A stretch of 22,169 nucleotides of DNA from Bacteriovoracaceae bacterium UBA7695 (GCA_002482685.1 DLGL01000103.1:48054-70222), one strand, 5' to 3'; positions 6,741 to 14,749 are shown, counted from the first letter of the stretch. The notes: generated from the sequence alone by a model not told the origin. A program made the numbers and translations.

Positions 6741-8762
6741 ATGAGCCGATTAAATTTCAAACTTGAAGCCACTGCAACTGGGTCCCGCGCACGAGCGGCT
6801 ACCTTCACTACTCTTCACGGAGAGGTGCAGACACCGATCTTTATGCCCGTCGGAACGCAAGCTACCGTGAAAAACCAAACCGTGGAATCCCTCAAGACCG
6901 CCGGCTCCAACGTTCTGCTTGCTAACACTTACCATCTGCTACTTCGCCCTGGCCCTGAGGTGATGAGGAAGTTCGGTGGCATCCATAAATTCATGAACTG
7001 GGATCGTCCCGTTCTCACAGACTCTGGAGGCTTTCAAATTTTCTCGCTCTCCCACTCTCGTAGGATGAATGAGGAAGGCGCGCGCTTTTTGAGTTATGTC
7101 GACAACCATCCCATCATGCTCACACCGGAACTCTCAATCGATATGCAAAAGGCTATCAATTCAGATATCATGATGGTCCTCGATCACTGTATAGAAAGCA
7201 ATGCCTCTCACAAAGATGCGAAGGCCGCAATGGAGCTTACCCACCGGTGGGCCAAAAGAAGCCTCGAGGCACGCGGCGATTCTCAGCAGTCCATGTTCGG
7301 GATTGTTCAGGGTGCCTGTCACGAAGATCTTCGTAAGCAAAGTGCCGATGTCCTGACAAATCTCAGGGTGAACGGTGAAGGATTCGACGGACTGGCCATC
7401 GGCGGGCTTGCTGTCGGTGAAACGAAATCAGAACGGGAAGACTTCACGGCCATTGCAACCGAGATGCTACCGACTCATCTCCCACGCTATCTCATGGGCG
7501 TCGGAACTCCTATCGACATTCTCGAAGCGGTTCACCGCGGAGTCGACATGTTTGATTGCATTCTCCCGAACCAGTTTGGCCAGCGAGGAAGTGTTTTCAC
7601 AAGTCTCGGTAATTTTCAAATGAGGCGCTCGGTCTACAAGTTCGCTGAAGAGAAGCTCGATCCAGGTTGTGATTGCTTAACCTGCACTAACTACTCCCGC
7701 GCCTACCTCCATCACCTCATAAAAACTGATGAGTCTCTTGGTTGGCATTTGCTATCTTTGCATAACATCACTTTTTATCACCGGTTAATGCGTGAAATAC
7801 GTATGAATATTCTCGGGGGGACCTTCCTCGATTTCTACAACCGGAAAAGACTTGAACTTGTGATGTCTGATCAGGAAAATCCTCCACGACCAACGAAACC
7901 TTCGAGCCCTTATAGAAAAGAAAAAAAACTTCAGCTCGGAGATTATGAAGTCTTTGAGGGCGGTCGCGGATTTTCCAGCATACGTCAGATAAGTTCAGGC
8001 GAAGTCATGCACTCTGTGAATCCTCCGCAAGAGGAAGCGCGCAATCTTTACCTGATCCCGGCCCGTATTGATGAGAGACTTAATGAGCTTGATGAAGTTG
8101 TTATTTGGGATGTGGGACTGGGTGCTGCTCACAATTCAATGGCGGTGATTCATGAGTTTTTGAATAAGGATTTCAAGGGCAAAATTCGCATTGTGAGTTT
8201 TGAAAACGATACCGATCCTTTGAAGCTTGCTTTGAGAAATTCAAATTTTTTCCCGCACCTTCATCATGCGGCTCCGCATGAGCTACTGAAGAGTAATAAG
8301 TGGGTTTCTCCGAAAGGGAATATTGAGTGGGAACTTATCCAGGGAGATTTTTCGAGTAATTTCCAAACTGCACAAAAGCCGCATGTGATTTTCTACGATC
8401 CATTTTCCATTCATACCAACATCGAACTTTGGAACGAGGAAGTCTTCAAGGAGATCTATGAATACTGCCGTGGGAATGAGGTTCAGCTTCTCAATTACTC
8501 GGCTTCTACGGCGGTAAGGGCGACACTTCTTGCAGCTGGATTTCATGTTGGCTACGGACCAACGACTGGTCCGAAGAGTTCGACGACCGTTGCGTTTAAC
8601 GAATCCTCGCTCGCTGTTAAGCTCGAGGCGACTCTGCTCGGTGAGGAGTGGCTCAGTAGGTGGGAAAAAAGTGATGCCAGGACCGCTCGAACGTTGAGTA
8701 GATCGGATGAGAAGGAATTTGAAGAGAAGATACGCAAGCGTTCTCAATTTCGACGTATTTAA
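6741..8762 (+). CDS. tgt: Fusion of tRNA-guanine transglycosylase (Tgt) and MnmD-like methyltransferase
   Basis: A 673-aa protein with two enzymes. Residues 1-372 are a full bacterial Tgt, which exchanges guanine-34 for a queuosine precursor: TVKNQTVESL, ANTYHLLLRPG, LTDSGGFQIFSLS with the catalytic-site Asp, FGIVQGA, AIGGLAVGE, YLMGVGTPID, VDMFDCILP with the nucleophile Asp, and the zinc site C310-x-C312-x2-C315 with H341. Its VLDHCIESNASH segment is the variant of the usual FDECxPYP region. Residues about 373-393 are a basic linker. Residues about 394-673 match the DUF752/Methyltransf_30 (MnmD, MnmC N-domain) methyltransferases, which methylate nm5U34: VIWDVGLGAAHNS as SAM loop, FYDPFSIHTNIELW with the catalytic-type Asp553, YSASTAVRATLLAAGF, and GPKSST. 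Both act on the wobble base. It starts one base after the Hint gene with no clear ribosome binding site, suggesting translational coupling. The fusion is intact. Confidence 0.93.
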   Translation: MSRLNFKLEATATGSRARAATFTTLHGEVQTPIFMPVGTQATVKNQTVESLKTAGSNVLLANTYHLLLRPGPEVMRKFGGIHKFMNWDRPVLTDSGGFQIFSLSHSRRMNEEGARFLSYVDNHPIMLTPELSIDMQKAINSDIMMVLDHCIESNASHKDAKAAMELTHRWAKRSLEARGDSQQSMFGIVQGACHEDLRKQSADVLTNLRVNGEGFDGLAIGGLAVGETKSEREDFTAIATEMLPTHLPRYLMGVGTPIDILEAVHRGVDMFDCILPNQFGQRGSVFTSLGNFQMRRSVYKFAEEKLDPGCDCLTCTNYSRAYLHHLIKTDESLGWHLLSLHNITFYHRLMREIRMNILGGTFLDFYNRKRLELVMSDQENPPRPTKPSSPYRKEKKLQLGDYEVFEGGRGFSSIRQISSGEVMHSVNPPQEEARNLYLIPARIDERLNELDEVVIWDVGLGAAHNSMAVIHEFLNKDFKGKIRIVSFENDTDPLKLALRNSNFFPHLHHAAPHELLKSNKWVSPKGNIEWELIQGDFSSNFQTAQKPHVIFYDPFSIHTNIELWNEEVFKEIYEYCRGNEVQLLNYSASTAVRATLLAAGFHVGYGPTTGPKSSTTVAFNESSLAVKLEATLLGEEWLSRWEKSDARTARTLSRSDEKEFEEKIRKRSQFRRI

Positions 8763-8830
8763 TTCTCCACGTAGGCATCTAACATCCCCGATGGAATTTT
8801 TCGTGCAAAATACTTTTTATAAATCTTTAA

Positions 8831-9979
8831 TTAGAAGAAGAGGAGGATACCGCTTTCAACTGTAGGCACCACATTAAGCTGCTTCTTGTTTTCACTTAAA
8901 GCTGTGGTTGTTTGAAATCTTGTCACTTCAGTTATCCAGGAAAAATCAGGAGTAAATCGATATTCCCAAGCTAGTCTGGAAACGATATTACTCGTAATAC
9001 CGGGACTATCGACTATATCATTTGTGACTTTCAAAGAAAAAGGTTTGACATCATCTGCACGTGTGACAAAAGCACCACCTATTCCACCAAAAACAGAATT
9101 CTTTTCGTTTAATTTATAATTGGCAGTTAAGAAACCACCGTATTCTCGGACATTTTGGGTTGCGGTTCCTTTCCCAATAGTTAGAAGACCGATATTTGCC
9201 ATATTTTGTCCGTAGTATGTCTCGGATTTCAGGCCAAAATTTCCAAAGAGTTTTTCATAAAAAAGATTTATTCCATAACTATCATGCCGGGCCCCATTCA
9301 CGTCCAAATATTCGAGACTTGAGTAAATGGCAGAAACGCCAAACTTACCTCCCTCAATTTGTTTAGAAGCACGTACTGAGTAGGACGGTGTCTTGCCTTG
9401 CTCAAGGTTAGTATCGACAGTACCAGGGTTATTGCCGGCCATGCCCAAGGCTGCCCCGAGCTCCCATTCATTCAATTGATGAAGAAACTGAAACTGCTGC
9501 CTCATAAACCCGGAGTTTCCTGCTAAGAAGTAGAGACCGACTATGTCGTATGTATATGATGTCACGGGTGCAAACAGGTCCCAATCTTGGCCCATGATAA
9601 ACTTATTTTGAGAATCAATTTGATATGTGACAGCCGCAATTCTAACTCTGGGGTTCATTTGAGTAGTGGGAGAAGCCTTGTTGAAGTCGATAAAATCAAA
9701 TTCAAATTTTCCTGAGACTTGAGCTTTTTTGAACTCGAATCCAATTCTGGACTGTTGAGTCTGGAAACTAAGACGTGAGCTGGAATTGATTGTTGAGATT
9801 TTTGGTACCGCAAAAGTTGGCGCCGATAGATTTATATTGTTATAGCTTCCGATCGCACCATCAGCGTAGATAGCGCTACTTTTCAAAAAGCCATAAGGCA
9901 AAACTTGAAATTTTTTTCCTGTCGTTTGTCCCAGTACAGGTAGACTAAGAAAAAATAATACTATTCGTAACCGTTTCAT
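8831..9979 (-). CDS. Outer-membrane porin, DcaP-like
   Basis: A 382-aa protein starting at the ATG at 9979, which has GGGAGAAG just upstream on the minus strand; it begins MKRLRIVLFFLSLPVLG as a signal peptide. The body is a long beta-barrel: alternating strands with aromatic girdle residues, Gly-rich turns, and the last residue is Phe (ESGILLFF), as required for BAM-dependent insertion. The stretch RIAAVTYQ-IDSQNKFIMGQDWDLFAP resembles the DcaP-type porins (GQxWSxF). Substrate unknown; a dicarboxylate or other anionic solute would fit the family, but nothing in the sequence shows it. It lies directly downstream of the gene at 10045-10557 on the same strand (66 nt gap), so the two may be co-transcribed. 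Confidence 0.8.
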   Translation of the reverse strand: MKRLRIVLFFLSLPVLGQTTGKKFQVLPYGFLKSSAIYADGAIGSYNNINLSAPTFAVPKISTINSSSRLSFQTQQSRIGFEFKKAQVSGKFEFDFIDFNKASPTTQMNPRVRIAAVTYQIDSQNKFIMGQDWDLFAPVTSYTYDIVGLYFLAGNSGFMRQQFQFLHQLNEWELGAALGMAGNNPGTVDTNLEQGKTPSYSVRASKQIEGGKFGVSAIYSSLEYLDVNGARHDSYGINLFYEKLFGNFGLKSETYYGQNMANIGLLTIGKGTATQNVREYGGFLTANYKLNEKNSVFGGIGGAFVTRADDVKPFSLKVTNDIVDSPGITSNIVSRLAWEYRFTPDFSWITEVTRFQTTTALSENKKQLNVVPTVESGILLFF

Positions 9980-10044
9980 CTCTTCTCCCAAGTATTGCTT
10001 ACTTATAATAAAGTTTTTTATAATGAGCCTCGATAGGCACTTTA

Positions 10045-10557
10045 TCAAAATCCAAGCTCTACTAATACTAATTCTCTAACCTTGTTTGGTTTAGTAAGTT
10101 TAATTGTTCCTTTGTAATCATCCTGTTGGCAAAAAACCATTTCGCCGTCCAGTCTCAACAGAGCATCACGAGCCTCAAATGGATCAATTGATCTTTTCTT
10201 TTTACCTAATTTCTTAAGAAAACGCTCCCATCTAGGACCCTTTTGTTCCTCGGCTTGTTTTAAGGTAAGCATCACATCAGTGTATGCTTTTTTTTGAACA
10301 TTCAAATACAGTAAATATGAACCTGCACCCGCAGCAGCGGCAGGCAAAGCAATAGCTGCACCTATAGTAAGTGCACTCACACTTGCCAAAGTTCCTACAA
10401 CGACCGCCTCCGCTCCCATGTTGGCAATGACAGTGGTTCGTGGTGGATTCATCTTACCGCTGATTTCTGAAATTTTTTTCTGATACTCTCCTACACAACC
10501 AGCAAATGCGTTTGCATTAAGAACTAATACCAGGAATAAACAAATTACTTTAAGCAT
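10045..10557 (-). CDS. Secreted protein with Ala/Gly-rich hydrophobic hairpin, unknown function
   Basis: A 170-aa protein. The ATG at 10557 has AAGGAG 5 nt upstream and begins a clean signal peptide (MLKVICLFLVLVLNANAFAG); upstream in-frame codons are rejected. After a short helical segment (CVGEYQKKISEISGK) comes a strongly hydrophobic Ala/Gly-rich stretch of about 45 residues (AVVVGTLASVSALTIGAAIA, then LPAAAAGAGSYLLYL), which would make a two-helix membrane hairpin, then a basic helical tail (FLKKLGKKKRSID, ARDALLRLDGEMVFCQ). The two cysteines lie on either side of the hairpin. No family recognised. The 233-nt region upstream (10558-10790) has no gene; it contains a perfect inverted repeat CTCATC-TT-GATGAG at 10669-10682. 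Confidence 0.7.
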   Translation of the reverse strand: MLKVICLFLVLVLNANAFAGCVGEYQKKISEISGKMNPPRTTVIANMGAEAVVVGTLASVSALTIGAAIALPAAAAGAGSYLLYLNVQKKAYTDVMLTLKQAEEQKGPRWERFLKKLGKKKRSIDPFEARDALLRLDGEMVFCQQDDYKGTIKLTKPNKVRELVLVELGF

Positions 10558-10791
10558 AAAGGCTCCTTGTGTATATGTGATTACTTTATGCCTTTTAGCT
10601 TGAGTATATTTCAAGTGCAACTGCTGTTTGAAATATATTACCAAATAAACGCTCGTATGAATGGATGCTCATCTTGATGAGGATTTAATCATTTTAAAAT
10701 GACCAAATGCTGTGATTTTAGAAGTTCTTTTTATTGAAGTGCTCGTTTATAAAAATGAAAGATTTTTTTCCACAGGCATTTGAATGATGAG

Positions 10792-11102
10792 TTTCGAGTA
10801 ATTTCCAAACTGCAAAAAATCCGCATGTGATTTTCTACGATCCGTTTTCAATCCATACCAATGTGCCACTTTGGAGTGAGGAAGCGTTTCAGAGAATTTT
10901 TGAATATTGTCGTTGGAATGAAGTTCAGCTGCTTGACTACTCGGCTTCTACGGCGGTGAGGGCGACACTGCTCGGTGAGGAGTGGCTCAGTAGGTGGGAA
11001 AGAAGTGATGCTAAGGTGGCCCAGTCATTAAGTACGTCGGATGAGAAGGTTTTTGAGGAGAAGATACGAGGCCATGCTCAGTTTCGGGCTTCTGAAGTTT
11101 AG
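10792..11102 (+). pseudogene. Partial, internally deleted copy of the MnmD end of the tgt fusion
   Basis: Reads SSNFQTAKNPHVIFYDPFSI onward and aligns with residues of the fusion at 8350-8758 to the end, but begins abruptly and has no proper start (a TGATGA lies just upstream; the first usable codon is a GTG at 10827). Relative to the fusion it lacks 36 residues (108 nt): the copy reads AVRATLLGEEWLSRW, whereas the parent has ATLLAAGFHVGYG up to LAVKLEATLLGEEW. The deletion lies exactly between two copies of the repeated ATLL-coding sequence (GCGACACTTCT / GCGACTCTGCT), and the scar at about 10963-10975 is a hybrid of both. It also removes the GPKSST region. Many substitutions elsewhere leave the frame open to the stop. 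Not expected to be an active methyltransferase. Confidence 0.85.
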
Positions 11103-11290
11103 ACTCAAACGACGGGATCGAATCCTATGCGAGAGGCAATAACTTCTACACTCTTTTTCAAAAAGTTAAGGGTCGTAATCTAAGTATCTGTTATATGAAA
11201 ACAGAAAGTCTTCCTGAGCGATTAAGAATTCTTGAGATTCGATAATTAAAACTTCAAGCATAATTGAACTCATTATCTCAAAGGAGCTTT

Positions 11291-11629
11291 ATGGAAAACA
11301 TTAAGTACGATCAAGAAGTCATACAATCATTCGCCAACACTATGTATGCCAAAGCAAATCGAATTATTTTGGCGGAGACTATCAAATACGGCTTTCTAGG
11401 AGGTTTAGCGCTCTTTGTGGCCGCTATCTTCGGATTAAGAAATTTTGATCCGAGTGCTTTCACATACTTTTTATCTTTTGGTTTTGGAAGTGTGATCTTT
11501 GGAGCATATGGCTACCAGGCTGGACAGTTGAAAGCATTTCATTTGAAACTGGAAGCTCAAAGAGCTCTTTGTTTCGCACAGATGGAGAAGAATACTAGGA
11601 ACTATCAAACTGAACAAAAGGTGGCTTAG
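11291..11629 (+). CDS. Small two-helix membrane protein
   Basis: A 112-aa protein starting at ATG 11291, fixed by AAGGAG 4 nt upstream. It has an N-terminal soluble helix (ENIKYDQEVIQSFANTMYAK), two membrane helices (YGFLGGLALFVAAIFGL and FTYFLSFGFGSVIFGAYGY) and a charged C-terminal helix (KAFHLKLEAQRALCFAQMEK). There is no signal peptide, and both tails are probably cytoplasmic. I do not recognise a family. Its stop TAG shares its last base with the GTG start of the next gene (11629), so the two are translationally coupled and probably act in the same process. Confidence 0.65.
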   Translation: MENIKYDQEVIQSFANTMYAKANRIILAETIKYGFLGGLALFVAAIFGLRNFDPSAFTYFLSFGFGSVIFGAYGYQAGQLKAFHLKLEAQRALCFAQMEKNTRNYQTEQKVA

Positions 11630-11835
11630 TGAAACTCATTATCTGCACGCTGATATTCATCACAAATTCAGCTTTTGGGCATGGTGGCCGTACTGATTCA
11701 AGTGGCTGCCATCATGATCGTAAAAATGGTGGATATCATTGTCATTGGGCTGAGGATAAAAAGACTGTTGAGGCTATCCGAAATCCTGCTAACTTTACTC
11801 CTCCTCCCACAAAGAAAGAAATAAAAAATAAATAG
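11629..11835 (+). CDS. Small secreted His/Cys metal-binding-type protein (YHYH motif)
   Basis: A 68-aa protein with a GTG start that overlaps the stop of the previous gene by one base; GGTGG lies 5 nt upstream. A short signal peptide (MKLIICTLIFITNSAFG) is followed by HGGRTDSSGCHHDRKNGGYH and then CHW, the widespread 'HxGRTDxxGCHxxxKxGxYHCH' motif, with six His and two Cys that could bind a metal ion; the rest is a Pro/Lys-rich tail. Proteins with this motif are usually small and exported and often stand beside nucleases or act alone; no enzymatic activity can be assigned here. Confidence 0.75.
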   Translation: MKLIICTLIFITNSAFGHGGRTDSSGCHHDRKNGGYHCHWAEDKKTVEAIRNPANFTPPPTKKEIKNK

Positions 11836-11865
11836 ATCATTTAATATCATTCATAAAGGATAAAT

Positions 11866-12399
11866 GTGAGTATTAACAAAAAGAGCCTATGTCAAAATGT
11901 CAGAAAGCATATGCTAGCCGAACTCAACTCTGATATTCTTGCAAACAATCTATACCATAGTCCTAGACTCATCAATGGAAGTACTCAGGTATGGCATGAT
12001 CTACTTAGACTCGCAGTTGAGCACCATGATGATGAATGGTTAAAGAATCAAATCCTTCAGTTAAATCTTTTAAACTCTTCTACCATAGATAAGAATGGAA
12101 AATTCTCTTCTATGCCCTTTAATGCAGCTGAAACGCTTTCCGACGGAGAATTTAATCGCTTATACTGTCGAGGCGTCTGTTTAGAGGCGATGGCCAATGC
12201 TGAAGATCATGTTGAAGTATATAGAGGAAAAGATGTACAAAATCCTCGTACCTCCTCTCAGCAAGCCGTGGGTAATAAAATAAGTCCCAGTACACTCCTT
12301 CAAGATCTCCGATATAATCCTGGAACTGATACTGCACTTGGTCTCCCTCCAGGTCCTAATTCAGGTTTAACAATCAAAAGAGTAAAAGCACCATCTTGA
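11866..12399 (+). CDS. Conserved protein with C-terminal 'TALGLPPGPNSGL' signature, unknown function
   Basis: A 177-aa cytoplasmic protein, GTG start with AAAGGA 5 nt upstream. The body is helical (HDLLRLAVEHHDDEWLKNQI) with an AETLSDGEFNRLYCRGVCLE motif, and the C-terminal part reads YRGKDVQNPRTSSQQAVGNK, then LLQDLRYNPGTDTALGLPPG, PNSGLTIK. I recognise the C-terminal block as a recurrent signature of a bacterial conserved family, but no function is known to me. Its last codons and stop lie in a 23-nt segment also found in the hemerythrin fragment at 20758-21012, which may mean that the 3' end was replaced or that the junction is a recombination point. After it, 12410-12603 holds no convincing gene. 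Confidence 0.65.
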   Translation: MSINKKSLCQNVRKHMLAELNSDILANNLYHSPRLINGSTQVWHDLLRLAVEHHDDEWLKNQILQLNLLNSSTIDKNGKFSSMPFNAAETLSDGEFNRLYCRGVCLEAMANAEDHVEVYRGKDVQNPRTSSQQAVGNKISPSTLLQDLRYNPGTDTALGLPPGPNSGLTIKRVKAPS

Positions 12400-12409
12400 T
12401 GAAGAGGAA
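12387..12409. repeat. 23-nt exact repeat, copy 1
   Basis: Begins AGCACCATCTTGA and ends AGAGGAA. The same 23 bases in the same orientation occur at 20846-20868. Chance occurrence in a window of this size is very small. Here they form the last three codons and the stop of the gene at 11866 (read in a different frame from the second copy). Confidence 0.8.
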
Positions 12410-12603
12410 TGCTAACCAAAAGGATAAAGGAGAAGAAACTTTTAACATTGGTGATGCTTGCAAATTTGTTCTATTGAACCTGAATTAACTGATTTTTGTG
12501 ATGAACAAAGCTCAGATTCGACCTCGATAAAGAAAAGCCAGGCCTTGACCGAGATTGAGCACCAAATCCTAAATATGAAGTGCTTACGCTTCAAAAAATA
12601 CAT

Positions 12604-13599
12604 CTATGGACAGGATTTGATTCTTAGAAAACGAAAAGGCCTGAACCGTACATCAAGAGTCGATGAATACGACGCTCCAACAAATTTTTTAAGTGCTATG
12701 AACTCACCTGAGAAATTGTCTTCAACATGCTCAACATGAACTTTCTGAAGTTTCCATTTCTCGTGATCCACTACTCCCCAAAGATCTCTACCAAAAAATT
12801 TAGTCACCAGAGCATACCGCTCTGAGCACCAAGCATCAAAATGGCCTGTACTTCCAGCGGCGATGATTTCTGCCTTAATACCAAGTGATGGAGATTTGAA
12901 TTCATATTTCTGCTTGTTAGTAAGTTGCATCTTTCTCCAGCGGTAAGGAAGACTAAACCCAAATCTCGCGACGAGCACACCGGGGAGATGATTTGAGTCC
13001 AGAGTAAAGAAGTAAACAGCTGGCCTGTTATTCATTCTGACGTACGTTCGAAGGTTCAATTCATATAATTGCGAAAATCCCGGAATGGAAGGCAAAAACG
13101 GAAAACGAATACGGCCCATGGCAAAGGGTACGATACTAACAATCGCTTTTCCTTCAAAAAGATCAACTGGGTACGGAACTATTTTTTGTAAGTCATCTGC
13201 ATCGACCTCATAATGTAAAAATAAAACATCACTCCAGCGTTGAGCGATGATCCAGCCTTTATCCTGGATGCTCAACGCCCAGAAATAAAGAACAAACTGA
13301 AATCCTGTCCGTCCCCAAAGGATAGCAGGATGAGAGACTCCGAATATCGGTATTTCTAGCACTGAAATATATATGTGAATGGGAATAAGCAAGAGCAGCC
13401 ACAAGGCCGTATATCTGGCAGCAAAGTCTTTGGTACGCAAAAAGCAAAGTCCAAGAGCGAGCAAAATCTCTAAAACACCTGCTACAACATTGATTTCAAA
13501 TTTAAAACTAAATGGAATCGCTGGATCGAAGAGATCGGGCCTTACGAGATGGATCACTCCGGCCGCAAAGAGAATGAGTGAGAGACTTAAGCGCGCCAT
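12604..13599 (-). CDS. DoxX-like membrane domain fused to DUF2071 domain
   Basis: A 331-aa protein starting at ATG 13599, which overlaps the stop of the upstream gene (TGATG). Residues 1 to about 118 form a four-helix DoxX-like membrane module (LILFAAGVIHLVRPDLF, NVVAGVLEILLALGLCFL, YTALWLLLLIPIHIYI, QFVLYFWALSI). Residues about 119-331 are a DUF2071 (YqjF-like, acetoacetate-decarboxylase-like fold) domain: VLFLHYEVDADDLQKIVPYP, FEGKAIVSIVPFAMGRIRF, YELNLRTYVRMNNRPAVYFF. The substrate and reaction are unknown. The fusion tethers the DUF2071 domain to the inner membrane on the cytoplasmic side. It forms an operon with the frameshifted DoxX-like gene upstream and possibly DUF2237. Confidence 0.8.
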   Translation of the reverse strand: MARLSLSLILFAAGVIHLVRPDLFDPAIPFSFKFEINVVAGVLEILLALGLCFLRTKDFAARYTALWLLLLIPIHIYISVLEIPIFGVSHPAILWGRTGFQFVLYFWALSIQDKGWIIAQRWSDVLFLHYEVDADDLQKIVPYPVDLFEGKAIVSIVPFAMGRIRFPFLPSIPGFSQLYELNLRTYVRMNNRPAVYFFTLDSNHLPGVLVARFGFSLPYRWRKMQLTNKQKYEFKSPSLGIKAEIIAAGSTGHFDAWCSERYALVTKFFGRDLWGVVDHEKWKLQKVHVEHVEDNFSGEFIALKKFVGASYSSTLDVRFRPFRFLRIKSCP

Positions 13600-13984
13600 C
13601 ACCGCAAAAAGCTTTTATCTTTTTTCCACTTCTCTTTTAGAATCAAAAAAAAGGGAATCCACCAGATGAGGTCATTAAATAGGATATTTAAACCAAAGCC
13701 CGGCGTGAACCGTCCACTCCAGAGGGCCTGAGCGAAACCGATTGGCCCGAAAATTTTTCCTATAAATCCAACCAGCACAATCGGAAAGTGTCTGATGGGG
13801 TCACTAGCGGCAATCCAGTAGCCAAGGCCATAAACCCCAACGATCATGCCAACGCATTGCCAGAGCTCAGGATAATTAGGCTGCTCCATACCGGCGAGAT
13901 CGAACATGATTTTGGGAAAAAAATGACAAAAGCCCCCCACAGTACGTTGTAAATCCCGGCAGCTTTGAGCACAAATTCATGCAT
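13599..13984 (-). pseudogene. DoxX-like membrane protein gene with a frameshift in a T7 run
   Basis: The ATG at 13984 (ribosome binding site AGAGG) starts MHEFVLKAAGIYNVLWGAFV, then IFFP. The rest is read from a different frame: KIMFDLAGMEQPNYPELWQC, VGMIVGVYGLGYWIAASDPI, IVLVGFIGKIFGPIGFAQAL, and so on to the stop. Joined, they give one protein of about 128 aa of a four-helix DoxX-like/'alkyl hydroperoxide reductase'-annotated membrane family. The break is at a run of seven A on the plus strand (13917-13923); eight would restore the frame. It may be a sequencing or phase-variation site, or a real mutation. The downstream part, starting at an internal ATG, could still be made. Coupled to the DoxX-DUF2071 gene. 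Confidence 0.75.
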
Positions 13985-14062
13985 AGTAAACCTCTAACCT
14001 TAGAAGAACTCAGTTAGAAAATAAATGCAACATAGAGACATCCTACATTTGTTCGACAACTT

Positions 14063-14473
14063 CTAGTCCTGAAGATCCTTCAGAGTGGCAAATTCAAGCA
14101 TCTTTTCATGAGTGGCCCCTAGATCAAGCTTGGGAGCGACTCCAGCTTTTTTAGCTTCACGCCAGCGAAGGGCGCAGAGGCACCATTTATCTCCAGCTTT
14201 TAGCCCTGGAAAACTCCACTCTGGCCGGGCAGTCATAAGGTCATTGCCTCTCGTTTTAGTGAACTCTAAAAACTCTTTTGTCACTGTCGCACAGGCCACA
14301 TGGGTCCCGTAATCTTGAGGACCTGTGTGGCAAATTCCATCACGATAAAAGCCCGTTTTAGGGGAATCACAGCATTTCTGGAGGGCCGTTCCCAAAACAT
14401 TCTTAGAGGAAGTAGACATATTTTTTGCCATGGCCAGCTCACAGGAAAAGAGGAGAATGAAGAATAGTTTCAT
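14063..14473 (-). CDS. DUF2237 protein with an export signal
   Basis: A 136-aa protein beginning with a signal peptide (MKLFFILLFSCELAMA). The rest is a good DUF2237 match: NVLGTALQKCCDSPKTGFYR, then DGICHTGPQDYGTHVACATV, EFLEFTKTRGNDLMTARPEW, FPGLKAGDKWCLCALRW and THEKMLEFATL. DUF2237 proteins are usually cytoplasmic and of unknown function; their conserved cysteines (here C-C, C, C, C-x-C) suggest a redox or metal role, and the signal peptide moves this one to the periplasm. It may belong to the same transcription unit as the two DoxX-like genes downstream (78-nt gap). Confidence 0.85.
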   Translation of the reverse strand: MKLFFILLFSCELAMAKNMSTSSKNVLGTALQKCCDSPKTGFYRDGICHTGPQDYGTHVACATVTKEFLEFTKTRGNDLMTARPEWSFPGLKAGDKWCLCALRWREAKKAGVAPKLDLGATHEKMLEFATLKDLQD

Positions 14474-14568
14474 GTTTTCAATATCTCATTCCAATAGTTT
14501 AATGAGAACGTCATTAAATCTGAAAATGGTCCTGCCTAACTTTTATCTAAGGTAATATTTATATTAAA

Positions 14569-14742
14569 ATGAAATTTAAGCACTTAACCTTTATAATTCC
14601 AAAAATAAATCTACTACAAAATATCCTGATTCCTTCTGGCATTAAAGATTCTCCCCAAAGAAGTGTGGGATTAGGAATTGGGGTGTTTTCTGAAACTTCG
14701 ACTTCTGCTTATAGCGTTGCCATTAGAACCAATTTAAAATGA
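14569..14742 (+). CDS. Small open frame, possible C-terminal remnant of an outer-membrane protein
   Basis: 57 codons from ATG 14569 to TGA 14742. The N-terminal half is basic and hydrophobic (MKFKHLTFIIPKINLLQNIL); the C-terminal half, SVGLGIGVFSETSTSAYSVA then IRTNLK, has an alternating Gly/beta pattern like the last strands of a surface or outer-membrane anchor. There is no clear ribosome binding site at the right distance. Given that the sequence beside it (14750-15868) is gene debris, this may be a fragment. The 14474-14568 strip is AT-rich and holds no gene. Confidence 0.3.
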   Translation: MKFKHLTFIIPKINLLQNILIPSGIKDSPQRSVGLGIGVFSETSTSAYSVAIRTNLK

Positions 14743-14749
14743 ACAATCT

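Noticed and set aside
8283..8747. Open frame of 154 codons on the minus strand inside the tgt fusion
   Set aside because: Antisense to a highly conserved enzyme domain; composition (many R/S, no motif) is that of a shadow frame.
11195..11245. 16-codon frame MKTESLPERLRILEIR
   Set aside because: Resembles the start of an HTH protein but stops at once; could be chance.
12458..12739. Plus-strand frame of 93 codons starting at TTG
   Set aside because: Its last 136 nt are antisense to the DUF2071 domain, there is no ribosome binding site, and the product matches nothing recognisable.
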